Source of the DNA: Maylandia zebra
Taxonomy: Eukaryota > Chordata > Actinopteri > Cichliformes > Cichlidae
Length of the DNA stretch: 64,000 bases
Assembly (NCBI RefSeq): GCF_041146795.1
Contig: NC_135185.1
Location: forward strand, 13,117,529 to 13,181,528
Direction: 5' to 3'
The number at the start of each line of letters is the position of its first letter. Within the stretch, counting starts at the first letter, position 1. Shown here one piece after another: positions 1 through 12,400 of this stretch. The position numbers were made by a program, and so were the translations under genes. Below the pieces are notes generated by a model that had not been told where the DNA came from, made no database searches, and saw only the letters and a program-made list of their open reading frames with translations.

Positions 1-96
1 GGATGTAGCGGTTGAGACCTATGTTTTATTCTGTGTTTACTTCTGGAATCAAATATCTGCATTGTCCTCCTTCACCCTTTTAGGAGGCTAGCCTAC

Positions 97-3000
97 CTGT
101 CCATTGGCTGTCAGCTGTGTCAGGAATTCATCCACATTTTTTAGAACATTGCCCTCTTCAAGTTTTTCAAACACAAGATCAATAAAATCTGTGTTATTTG
201 AGGCTCCAGAGCTCAGTAGCAGCTGTGCCACCTCAGAGGGATTGAGCGTTGACAACAATCCAGCCTACAACAGGGAATCAACATAATATCAGACAACAGT
301 AATGACCAATGCTGTGGGTAAAGGAATAGTGTTTGCAACCAAAGAAAGTGTGCTCTATGATTTGCTTGTATTTTTGATATGGCAAAATAAACTCCTGTGT
401 TTGTCTTCTTAAGTCTACAATTTTGTTTTCCTGTTCTTAAGGGAGGACTAGAAGTGCAATGTAGGGCTTACCGTAGAGATGTTGAAGTCTTTGAGGTCAG
501 AGTATGATGTATATTGGACGAATGGACCCAGATTTGCTTTAACCCATTGGGCATCACTCTCATTTTGTTGCCTGCAAGCTAAGGCATGCAGACAAAAGTT
601 AGGATGTGCTCAATTTAGCAAGGTTTGTGACTGATAGACATGAAAGAATTTAAGTTTTTTGTCTGAGTGCTTTTCAAGACATTTCACACTGGAAAACACA
701 TAACGCACCCTATGTCTGCCCTACCTGGCTCATTGATGGCATTTTCAGCATTTCTTAGGTAGCCCAGCAGACCATGTGTGATCTCTTGCCGTCTGTACAG
801 TGGCATCTCCTGGATAACTATAGCCAACCCACTCACACTGCAACAGTTGAAAGAAAACATTCTCATGCTGTTTTTTGTCACTATTGTCATTTTCATTTGC
901 AACAAAATCTTGATTGCTCCAAGAAAACTACTCACATGACTTGGTAATTCATGCAGCTGATGTTTGTGGTTGTGTTTATGAGCATTTCTGGAGTAAAACT
1001 GGCAAGGATAGGAATCAGTTTCACATGGAACCAAAGTTCATAGTCGTTTGTCGTGAAAGTGGAGAAATGTGGACTGATGACGATGAAGGTCGTATTCATG
1101 ATCCGATCTCTCACAACAGGCTGGAAATGTGGGGTCTGTCATATTAAAGTGGAAAAAGACATAAGCAAAGGTGAGATTGCATGTTGGAAGTACACCCATA
1201 CAACATGGTACAAAGGCTGTAACCATTTGTTTTCTAAGATACAATAGCCAACAATGGATGTAGCGGTTGAGACCGATGTCTTATTCTGTGTTTACTTCTA
1301 GAATCAAATATCCGCATTGTCCTCCTTCACCCTTTTAGGAGGCTAGCCTACCTGTCCATTGGCTGTCAGCTGTGTCAGGAATTCATCCACATTTTTTAGA
1401 GCGTTGCCCTCTTCAAGTTGTTTAAGCACAAGATCAATAAAATCTGTGTTATTTGAGGCTCCAGAGCTCAGTAGCAGCTGTGCCACCTCAGAGGGATTGA
1501 GCGTTGACAACAATCCAGCCTACAACAGGGAATCAACATAATATCAGACAGCAGTAATGACCAATGCTATGGGTAAATGAATAGAGTTTGCAACCAAAGA
1601 AAGTGTGCTCTATGATTTGCTTGTATTTTTGATATGGCAAAATAAACTCCTGTGTTTGTCTTCTTAAGTCTACAATTTTGTTTTCCTGTTCTTAAGGGAG
1701 GACTAGAAGTGCAATGTAGGGCTTACCGTAGAGATGTTGAAGTCTTTGAGGTCAGAGTACGCTGTATATTGGACGAATGGACCCAGATTTGCTTTAACCC
1801 ATTGGGCATCACTCTCATTTTGTTGCCTGCAAGCTAAGGCATGCAGACAAAAGTTAGGATGTGCTCAATTTAGGAAGGTTTGTGACTGGTAGACATGAAA
1901 GAATTTAAGTTTTTTGTCTGAGTGCTTTTCAAGACATTTCACACTGGAAAACACATAATGCACCCTATGTCTGCTCTACCTGGCTCATTGATGGCATTTT
2001 CAGCATTTCTTAGGTAGCCCAGCAGACCATGTGTGATCTCTTGCCGTCTGTACAGTGGCATCTCCTGGATAACTGAAACCAACCCACTCACACTGCAACA
2101 GTTGAAAGAAAACATTCTCATGCTGTTCTTTGTCTCTATTGTCATTTTCATTTGCAACAAAATCTTGATTGCTCCAAGAAAACTACTCACATGACTTGGT
2201 AGTTCATGCAGCTGATGTTTGTGGTTGTGTTTATGAGCATTTCTGGAGTAAAACTGGCAAGGATAGGAATCAGTTTCACATGGAACCAAAGTTCATAGTC
2301 GTTTGTCGTGAAAGTGGAGAAATGTGGACTGATGACGATGAAGGTCGCATTCATGATCCGATCTCTCACAACAGGCTGGAAAATTGGCATCTGTGAAATT
2401 GAGGTGGAAAAGAAGCTAAGCAATACAGAGACTGCATGTTGTAAATGTACTCATACAACATGTCACAAAGGTTGCAAACAAGTCTTCTCTATGATAGACT
2501 CCTTGAAGAGTTGTGTAGCGGTTTAGCAAATGTCTTATTCTGTCTTATCCTGCTGGAATAAAACACCAGGATTGTCCTCCTTCACCCTTTTAGAAGCCTA
2601 GCATACCTGTCCATTGGCTGTCAGTTGTGTGAGGAATCCATCCACATTTTCTAGAGCGTTGCCCTCTTGCAGTCGCTCAAACACACGATCAATCAAATCT
2701 GTGTTATTGGAGGCTCCCAAACTCAGTACCAGCTGTGCCACCTGAGAAGGACTGAGGACTGACAACAATTCAGCCTACAAAAGAGAACCAGCATAATATC
2801 AGACAGCAGTCATGGAAATGTTCTGGGTAAAAGAATTCCGTTTACAGGAAGATGTACATCTGCAGTTGGCACTCACAGCGGACAAATTAGGATTGAAGGC
2901 TTCCAAGTCCTGCACAGTTGCAAAATCAGAGAAGTCGCCAAGGTTTGCCTTTAGCCACGCTTGGCTCCCCGTGATAGATGAGACACAGCCAGGATCTGCA

Positions 3001-3487
3001 GAAAAAGCAAGAAAGTTATTGACAGGGTAATATACCACATGTTGTCATGGAAAAACCAAAGTGAGCTTGAGTTTCTCCTTTTACCTGTTGAGTCATTTCT
3101 TGACAAGAACGGTTTGATGAAGTGAGTGAAGACTGCTTGCTGTGTGTCTCTGTCCATGGATGCCTTTTGGCTTCCAAATGCCTGAATGCTACATTTGAGA
3201 GAAAGCTTTCAACATCTAAACTTCTAGTCAACTGCACATTTGCAGAACAGAGCTATATGTCTCATATTTACTTACACAGTCTGGTATGTCTGGCAGCTGA
3301 AGTTTTTGGAGCTAAGGCAAAATAGGAAGTTGAAAGATGGAACGGCCAGAAACGGACGGATCTTTGTCTTGAACCAGCTGGTAATGAACTCCTCACTCTG
3401 TAGTTGTGCCTGGCTGAAGTTGTCAATTCTCACTTCTCCAAGAGCCTCGAGCACATTTGACGAGGTCGGGTAGGTGTTGTTGACGGC
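97..3487 (-). CDS. Giant gene unit U8, cut by the window edge
   Basis: First twelve exons of the next unit: alpha1 3,276-3,487; beta 3,085-3,188; gamma 2,877-2,995; delta 2,607-2,774; module a 2,191-2,375, 1,980-2,092, 1,727-1,833, 1,352-1,519; module b 936-1,120, 725-837, 472-578, 97-264. All are intact and in phase, 583 codons. The sequence at positions 1-96 is the intron that precedes the next alpha2 exon. The array therefore continues to the left, and neither the number of remaining units nor the C-terminus can be seen. Confidence 0.78.
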
Positions 3488-6400
3488 CTTGAATTGGCAG
3501 AAAAATAATTGTAGCTGGACCCAAACTTCACGCAGGGAAATGGCAATATTGTGAAAATGTGATTTTGTACTTACCATGTTAGCAAATGTCTCAAGGGCCT
3601 GGTCCAGTACAGCAGAGGCTTTTTGGAAGAAAAGCTTCCAGACTTCTACTGGGTATATGTTTTGGCTTTTCAGTGTGCAGTTCAGCAGTGTGACCAAGTT
3701 GCTGGATGTGAGATAGGGAGCCTTGAAAAAGAAAATTGACAAAGAATACAGCCATTTTGTCAGAGCTCATGGAGATTTGTCTCAGGACCATAATGGGCAA
3801 AATCCATGTTCTGTTTTTGGAGTTTAAAAAGGAATCTTACAGAGGAACAGGCATGTTCTGTGATGGTGAAATTGCACAGGGCTGCCGAGGAATTGCCAGC
3901 TGACAGGATTTGCTCAAGTTTTGAACTGTGGAAAAAACACAATAAATTGAAATCCAATGTCCCCTTAATTACACTGTTAACAAATTTTACCTAGACAGAA
4001 TCAACATTGAACAAAACGGCATTTCACCCACCCATCAACTCCATTACAAATGAGATTCACTGTGAAAAGAGAATGGTTGTGTGTCAGATAATAGTCCTTC
4101 AGAATGCATTTATATCCTTAGAGTTGAAATGTGTACTTCTAGACAGACTTACCATGAACTGGGGTCACCTTGCACTGAAGACAAAGAGAATATGAGTGTT
4201 AGTATAGTGGAAACATCTTCTTCAAGTGTAAATACCTTGACTTTGTCACAGTTGGCCCAATTAGTGTGCCAAACCTGGATCAAATATTGGATAACCCATG
4301 TAAGACACCCCCCACACCCACCCACCCACCCCCCAAAAAACTAATCTTACCACAAAGGAAGCTGGAACTGAGCAGCCTGTTTGAGAAGAAAAAGAAAGGA
4401 AACAAATCAATGGAGTAGTCATTACAGTGCTGGTACTGGGCTTTTGGGAAAAGTTTAGTCAGGAAAGCCCATTTGCCACATACGTGGGAATGTGTCCTGG
4501 AGGTACTGCTTGCTTGATCTCACGCCCTGTGAAAGGTCCAGTGGCAATGCTGCCAAACTCTGCGCAAGACCATCGTATCTAAAGGAAGAAAAGAATTCAT
4601 TGTGACTTGTCAGGAGCCTCAGCTTGGCATTGTGCACACCCAAATGTCTAACTGTGGATATCAGAAATATCTTACACAGCCTGGTAGGATTCACAGGTGA
4701 TGTTACTGGGGATCACCCGCAAGCTGCTAGGAAGGATGCTCGCCATCACAGGAACCAAATAAACCTGGAACCACTGTTGATAGTCTTCTGGCTGAAAGTC
4801 TTTAAGCTGAGGAGCAAGGGCTGTCAAGGTCAGGCTCAAAATGGTGTCTCGCACATCTGGATTTTGGATGAGGGTGACATTTCTCTGAAAAGAGAAGGGG
4901 ATCATAATAAGGTCAGAGAGGAAGTTCTGAAGTCTTTGTGGAAATGCGGAGATGAGGGGGAGCTTATCTAAACTAAATCTTTGTACTTCTGTACAGCAGG
5001 GATGCCTCAAGGCATGAAGCATATCAGAAATGGATCATTTTCAGTTAAACACTTGAGCAGGTTTATGAAAGAACACTGTTAACATTTGTTGATGTTTGCG
5101 CTGAGGTAAGGTTACCAATGAGAATTCACCTGCTTGTTGATGTTTGCAAAAGCCTGGAAGAATTGGTTGAGCTGCTCATAATCACTGGTCTCTGTCAAGC
5201 TTGTCAACACCTCCCTTACAACATGTGCATCGTTTAAAGCACCACTGTTTGGATCTAGGATTAGATCAGCCTTTTGCGATGGTGAAAGAACGTCCAGAAC
5301 TGCCAGCTATGGATACAAAAAAGTAGAATTCATGAAATGCATGTCTTTTGTATAATTTCCAGAATTTTGCTTTGCTATTCTCAAGAAAGACAGGAAGAGT
5401 AATAAGAGTAAAGCTTACCGTAGAGATGTTGAAGTCTTTGAGGTCAGAGTATGATGTATATTGGACGAATGGACCCAGATTTGCTTTAACCCATTGGGCA
5501 TCACTCTCATTTTGTTGCCTGCAAGCTAAGGCATACAAACAAAAGTTAGGATGTGCCAAATTTAGGAAGGTTTTTGACAGGTAGACATGAAAGAATATGT
5601 GGGCAAGTTTTTTGTCTGAGTGCTTTTCAAGACATTTCACACTGGAAAGCACATAACGCACCCTATGTCTGCCCTACCTGGCTCATTGATGGCATTTTCA
5701 GCATTTCTTAGGTAGCCCAGCAGACCATGTGTGATCTCTTGCCGTCTGTACAGTGGCATCTCCTGGATAACTGAAGCCAACCCACTCACACTGCAACAGT
5801 TGAAAGAAAACGTTCTCATGCTGTTCTTTGTCAGTATTGTCATTTTCATTTGCAACAAAATCTTGATTGCTCCAAGAAAACCACTCACATGACTTGGTAA
5901 TTCATGCAGCTGATGTTTGTGGTTGTGTTTATGAGCATTTCTGGAGTAAAACTGGCAAGGATAGGAATCAGTTTCACATGGAACCAAAGTTCATAGTCGT
6001 TTGTCGTGAAAGTGGAGAAATGTGGACTGATGATGATGAAGGTCGTATTCATGATCCGATCTCTCACAACAGGCTGGAAATGTGGGGTCTGTCATATTAA
6101 AGTGGAAAAAGACATAAGCAAAGGTGAGATTGCATGTTGGAAGTACACCCATACAACATGGTACAAAAGCTGTAACCATTTGTTTTCTAAGATACAATAG
6201 CCAACAATGGATGTAGCGGTTGAGACCTATGTTTTATTCTGTGTTTACTTCTGGAATCAAATATCTGCATTGTCCTCCTTCACCCTTTTAGGAGGCTAGC
6301 CTACCTGTCCATTGGCTGTCAGCTGTGTCAGGAATTCATCCACATTTTTTAGAACATTGCCCTCTTCAAGTTTTTCAAACACAAGATCAATAAAATCTGT

Positions 6401-9400
6401 GTTATTTGAGGCTCCAGAGCTCAGTAGCAGCTGTGCCACCTCAGAGGGATTGAGCGTTGACAACAATCCAGCCTACAACAGGGAATCAACATAATATCAG
6501 ACAACAGTAATGACCAATGCTGTGGGTAAAGGATTAGTGTTTGCAACCAAAGAAAGTGTGCTCTATGATTTGCTTGTATTTTTGATATGGCAAAATAAAC
6601 TCCTGTGTTTGTCTTCTTAAGTCTACAATTTTGTTTTCCTGTTCTTAAGGGAGGACTAGAAGTGCAATGTAGGGCTTACCGTAGAGATGTTGAAGTCTTT
6701 GAGGTCAGAGTATGATGTATATTGCACGAATGGACCCAGATTTGCTTTAACCCATTGGGCATCACTCTCATTTTGTTGCCTGCAAGCTAAGGCATACAAA
6801 CAAAAGTTAGGATGTGCCAAATTTAGGAAGGTTTTTGACAGGTAGACATGAAAGAATTTGTGGGCAAGTTTTTTGTCTGAGTGCTTTTCAAGACATTTCA
6901 CACTGGAAAACACATAACGCACCCTATGTCTGCCCTACCTGGCTCATTGATGGCATTTTCAGCATTTCTTAGGTAGCCCAGCAGACCATGTGTGATCTCT
7001 TGCCGTCTGTACAGTGGCATCTCCTGGATAACTATAGCCAACCCACTCACACTGCAACAGTTGAAAGAAAACATTCTCATGCTGTTTTTTGTCACTATTG
7101 TCATTTTCATTTGCAACAAAATCTTGATTGCTCCAAGAAAACTACTCACATGACTTGGTAATTCATGCAGCTGATGTTTGTGGTTGTGTTTATGAGCATT
7201 TCTGGAGTAAAACTGGCAAGGATAGGAATCAGTTTCACATGGAACCAAAGTTCATAGTCGTTTGTCGTGAAAGTGGAGAAATGTGGACTGATGACGATGA
7301 AGGTCGTATTCATGATCCGATCTCTCACAACAGGCTGGAAATGTGGGGTCTGTCATATTAAAGTGGAAAAAGACATAAGCAAAGGTGAGATTGCATGTTG
7401 GAAGTACACCCATACAACATGGTACAAAGGCTGTAACCATTTGTTTTCTAAGATACAATAGCCAACAATGGATGTAGCGGTTGAGACCGATGTCTTATTC
7501 TGTGTTTACTTCTAGAATCAAATATCCGCATTGTCCTCCTTCACCCTTTTAGGAGGCTAGCCTACCTGTCCATTGGCTGTCAGCTGTGTCAGGAATTCAT
7601 CCACATTTTTTAGAGCGTTGCCCTCTTCAAGTTGTTTAAGCACAAGATCAATAAAATCTGTGTTATTTGAGGCTCCAGAGCTCAGTAGCAGCTGTGCCAC
7701 CTCAGAGGGATTGAGCGTTGACAACAATCCAGCCTACAACAGGGAATCAACATAATATCAGACAGCAGTAATGACCAATGCTATGGGTAAATGAATAGAG
7801 TTTGCAACCAAAGAAAGTGTGCTCTATGATTTGCTTGTATTTTTGATATGGCAAAATAAACTCCTGTGTTTGTCTTCTTAAGTCTACAATTTTGTTTTCC
7901 TGTTCTTAAGGGAGGACTAGAAGTGCAATGTAGGGCTTACCGTAGAGATGTTGAAGTCTTTGAGGTCAGAGTACGCTGTATATTGGACGAATGGACCCAG
8001 ATTTGCTTTAACCCATTGGGCATCACTCTCATTTTGTTGCCTGCAAGCTAAGGCATGCAGACAAAAGTTAGGATGTGCTCAATTTAGGAAGGTTTGTGAC
8101 TGGTAGACATGAAAGAATTTAAGTTTTTTGTCTGAGTGCTTTTCAAGACATTTCACACTGGAAAACACATAATGCACCCTATGTCTGCTCTACCTGGCTC
8201 ATTGATGGCATTTTCAGCATTTCTTAGGTAGCCCAGCAGACCATGTGTGATCTCTTGCCGTCTGTACAGTGGCATCTCCTGGATAACTGAAACCAACCCA
8301 CTCACACTGCAACAGTTGAAAGAAAACATTCTCATGCTGTTCTTTGTCTCTATTGTCATTTTCATTTGCAACAAAATCTTGATTGCTCCAAGAAAACTAC
8401 TCACATGACTTGGTAGTTCATGCAGCTGATGTTTGTGATTGTGTTTATGAGCATTTCTGGAGTAAAACTGGCAAGGATAGGAATCAGTTTCACATGGAAC
8501 CAAAGTTCATAGTCGTTTGTCGTGAAAGTGGAGAAATGTGGACTGATGACGATGAAGGTCGCATTCATGATCCGATCTCTCACAACAGGCTGGAAAATTG
8601 GCATCTGTGAAATTGAGGTGGAAAAGAAGCTAAGCAATACAGAGACTGCATGTTGTAAATGTACTCATACAACATGTCACAAAGGTTGCAAACAAGTCTT
8701 CTCTATGATAGACTCCTTGAAGAGTTGTGTAGCGGTTTAGCAAATGTCTTATTCTGTCTTATCCTGCTGGAATAAAACACCAGGATTGTCCTCCTTCACC
8801 CTTTTAGAAGCCTAGCATACCTGTCCATTGGCTGTCAGTTGTGTGAGGAATCCATCCACATTTTCTAGAGCGTTGCCCTCTTGCAGTCGCTCAAACACAC
8901 GATCAATCAAATCTGTGTTATTGGAGGCTCCCAAACTCAGTACCAGCTGTGCCACCTGAGAAGGACTGAGGACTGACAACAATTCAGCCTACAAAAGAGA
9001 ACCAGCATAATATCAGACAGCAGTCATGGAAATGTTCTGGGTAAAAGAATTCCGTTTACAGGAAGATGTACATCTGCAGTTGGCACTCACAGCGGACAAA
9101 TTAGGATTGAAGGCTTCCAAGTCCTGCACAGTTGCAAAATCAGAGAAGTCGCCAAGGTTTGCCTTTAGCCACGCTTGGCTCCCCGTGATAGATGAGACAC
9201 AGCCAGGATCTGCAGAAAAAGCAAGAAAGTTATTGACAGGGTAATATACCACATGTTGTCATGGAAAAACCAAAGTGAGCTTGAGTTTCTCCTTTTACCT
9301 GTTGAGTCATTTCTTGACAAGAACGGTTTGATGAAGTGAGTGAAGACTGCTTGCTGTGTGTCTCTGTCCATGGATGCCTTTTGGCTTCCAAATGCCTGAA

Positions 9401-12400
9401 TGCTACATTTGAGAGAAAGCTTTCAACATCTAAACTTCTAGTCAACTGCACATTTGCAGAACAGAGCTATATGTCTCATATTTACTTACACAGTCTGGTA
9501 TGTCTGGCAGCTGAAGTTTTTGGAGCTAAGGCAAAATAGGAAGTTGAAAGATGGAACGGCCAGAAACGGACGGATCTTTGTCTTGAACCAGCTGGTAATG
9601 AACTCCTCACTCTGTAGTTGTGCCTGGCTGAAGTTGTCAATTCTCACTTCTCCAAGAGCCTCGAGCACATTTGACGAGGTCGGGTAGGTGTTGTTGACGG
9701 CCTTGAATTGGCAGAAAAATAATTGTAGCTGGACCCAAACTTCACGCAGGGAAATGGCAATATTGTGAAAATGTGATTTTGTACTTACCATGTTAGCAAA
9801 TGTCTCAAGGGCCTGGTCCAGTACAGCAGAGGCTTTTTGGAAGAAAAGCTTCCAGACTTCTACTGGGTATATGTTTTGGCTTTTCAGTGTGCAGTTCAGC
9901 AGTGTGACCAAGTTGCTGGATGTGAGATAGGGAGCCTTGAAAAAGAAAATTGACAAAGAATACAGCCATTTTGTCAGAGCTCATGGAGATTTGTCTCAGG
10001 ACCATAATGGGGCAAAATCCATGTTCTGTTTTTGGAGTTTAAAAAGGAATCTTACAGAGGAACAGGCATGTTCTGTGATGGTGAAATTGCACAGGGCTGC
10101 CGAGGAATTGCCAGCTGACAGGATTTGCTCAAGTTTTGAACTGTGGAAAAAACACAATAAATTGAAATCCAATGTCCCCTTAATTACACTGTGTTAACAA
10201 ATTTTACCTAGACAGAATCAACATTGAACAAAATGGCATTTCACCCACCCATCAACTCCATTACAAATGAGATTCACTGTGAAAAGAGAATGGTTGTGTG
10301 TCAGATAATAGTCCTTCAGAATGCATTTATATCCTTAGAGTTGAAATGTGTACTTCTAGACAGACTTACCATGAACTGGGGTCACCTTGCACTGAAGACA
10401 AAGAAAATATGAGTGTTAGTATAGTGGAAACATCTTCTTCAAGTGTAAATACCTTGACTTTGTCACAGTTGGCCCAATTAGTGTGCCAAACCTGGATCAA
10501 ATATTGGATAACCCATGTAAGACACCCCCCACACCCACCCACCCACCCCCCAAAAAACTAATCTTACCACAAAGGAAGCTGGAACTGAGCAGCCTGTTTG
10601 AGAAGAAAAAGAAAGGAAACAAATCAATGGAGTAGTCATTACAGTGCTGGTACTGGGCTTTTGGGAAAAGTTTAGTCAGGAAAGCCCATTTGCCACATAC
10701 GTGGGAATGTGTCCTGGAGGTACTGCTTGCTTGATCTCACGCCCTGTGAAAGGTCCAGTGGCAATGCTGCCAAACTCTGCGCAAGACCATCGTATCTAAA
10801 GGAAGAAAAGAATTCATTGTGACTTGTCAGGAGCCTCAGCTTGGCATTGTGCACACCCAAATGTCTAACTGTGGATATCAGAAATATCTTACACAGCCTG
10901 GTAGGATTCACAGGTGATGTTACTGGGGATCACCCGCAAGCTGCTAGGAAGGATGCTCGCCATCACAGGAACCAAATAAACCTGGAACCACTGTTGATAG
11001 TCTTCTGGCTGAAAGTCTTTAAGCTGAGGAGCAAGGGCTGTCAAGGTCAGGCTCAAAATGGTGTCTCGCACATCTGGATTTTGGATGAGGGTGACATTTC
11101 TCTGAAAAGAGAAGGGGATCATAATAAGGTCAGAGAGGAAGTTCTGAAGTCTTTGTGGAAATGCGGAGATGAGGGGGAGCTTATCTAAACTAAATCTTTG
11201 TACTTCTGTACAGCAGGGATGCCTCAAGGCATGAAGCATATCAGAAATGGATCATTTTCAGTTAAACACTTGAGCAGGTTTATGAAAGAACACTGTTAAC
11301 ATTTGTTGATGTTTGCGCTGAGGTAAGGTTACCAATGAGAATTCACCTGCTTGTTGATGTTTGCAAAAGCCTGGAAGAATTGGTTGAGCTGCTCATAATC
11401 ACTGGTCTCTGTCAAGCTTGTCAACACCTCCCTTACAACATGTGCATCGTTTAAAGCACCACTGTTTGGATCTAGGATTAGATCAGCCTTTTGCGATGGT
11501 GAAAGAACGTCCAGAACTGCCAGCTATGGATACAAAAAAGTAGAATTCATGAAATGCATGTCTTTTGTATAATTTCCAGAATTTTGCTTTGCTATTCTCA
11601 AGAAAGACAGGAAGAGTAATAAGAGTAAAGCTTACCGTAGAGATGTTGAAGTCTTTGAGGTCAGAGTATGATGTATATTGGACGAATGGACCCAGATTTG
11701 CTTTAACCCATTGGGCATCACTCTCATTTTGTTGCCTGCAAGCTAAGGCATACAAACAAAAGTTAGGATGTGCCAAATTTAGGAAGGTTTTTGACAGGTA
11801 GACATGAAAGAATATGTGGGCAAGTTTTTTGTCTGAGTGCTTTTCAAGACATTTCACACTGGAAAGCACATAACGCACCCTATGTCTGCCCTACCTGGCT
11901 CATTGATGGCATTTTCAGCATTTCTTAGGTAGCCCAGCAGACCATGTGTGATCTCTTGCCGTCTGTACAGTGGCATCTCCTGGATAACTGAAGCCAACCC
12001 ACTCACACTGCAACAGTTGAAAGAAAACGTTCTCATGCTGTTCTTTGTCAGTATTGTCATTTTCATTTGCAACAAAATCTTGATTGCTCCAAGAAAACCA
12101 CTCACATGACTTGGTAATTCATGCAGCTGATGTTTGTGGTTGTGTTTATGAGCATTTCTGGAGTAAAACTGGCAAGGATAGGAATCAGTTTCACATGGAA
12201 CCAAAGTTCATAGTCGTTTGTCGTGAAAGTGGAGAAATGTGGACTGATGATGATGAAGGTCGTATTCATGATCCGATCTCTCACAACAGGCTGGAAATGT
12301 GGGGTCTGTCATATTAAAGTGGAAAAAGACATAAGCAAAGGTGAGATTGCATGTTGGAAGTACACCCATACAACATGGTACAAAAGCTGTAACCATTTGT

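Noticed and set aside
684-1247. Plus- and minus-strand frames of 60-116 codons repeated in every module
   Set aside because: They run across exon-intron borders or lie antisense to exons; they recur only because the DNA recurs.
3276-3487. Naming the protein as mesothelin, stereocilin or otoancorin
   Set aside because: Only the general helical look and the NxSC sites agree; no diagnostic stretch was recognised.
3806-4344. Plus-strand frames over the linker (62-87 codons)
   Set aside because: Antisense to the small linker exons, with no domain and no splice support.
4699-5040. Long frames of about 115 codons on both strands over alpha3
   Set aside because: The minus frame contains the real alpha3 exon plus intron; the plus frame is its shadow.
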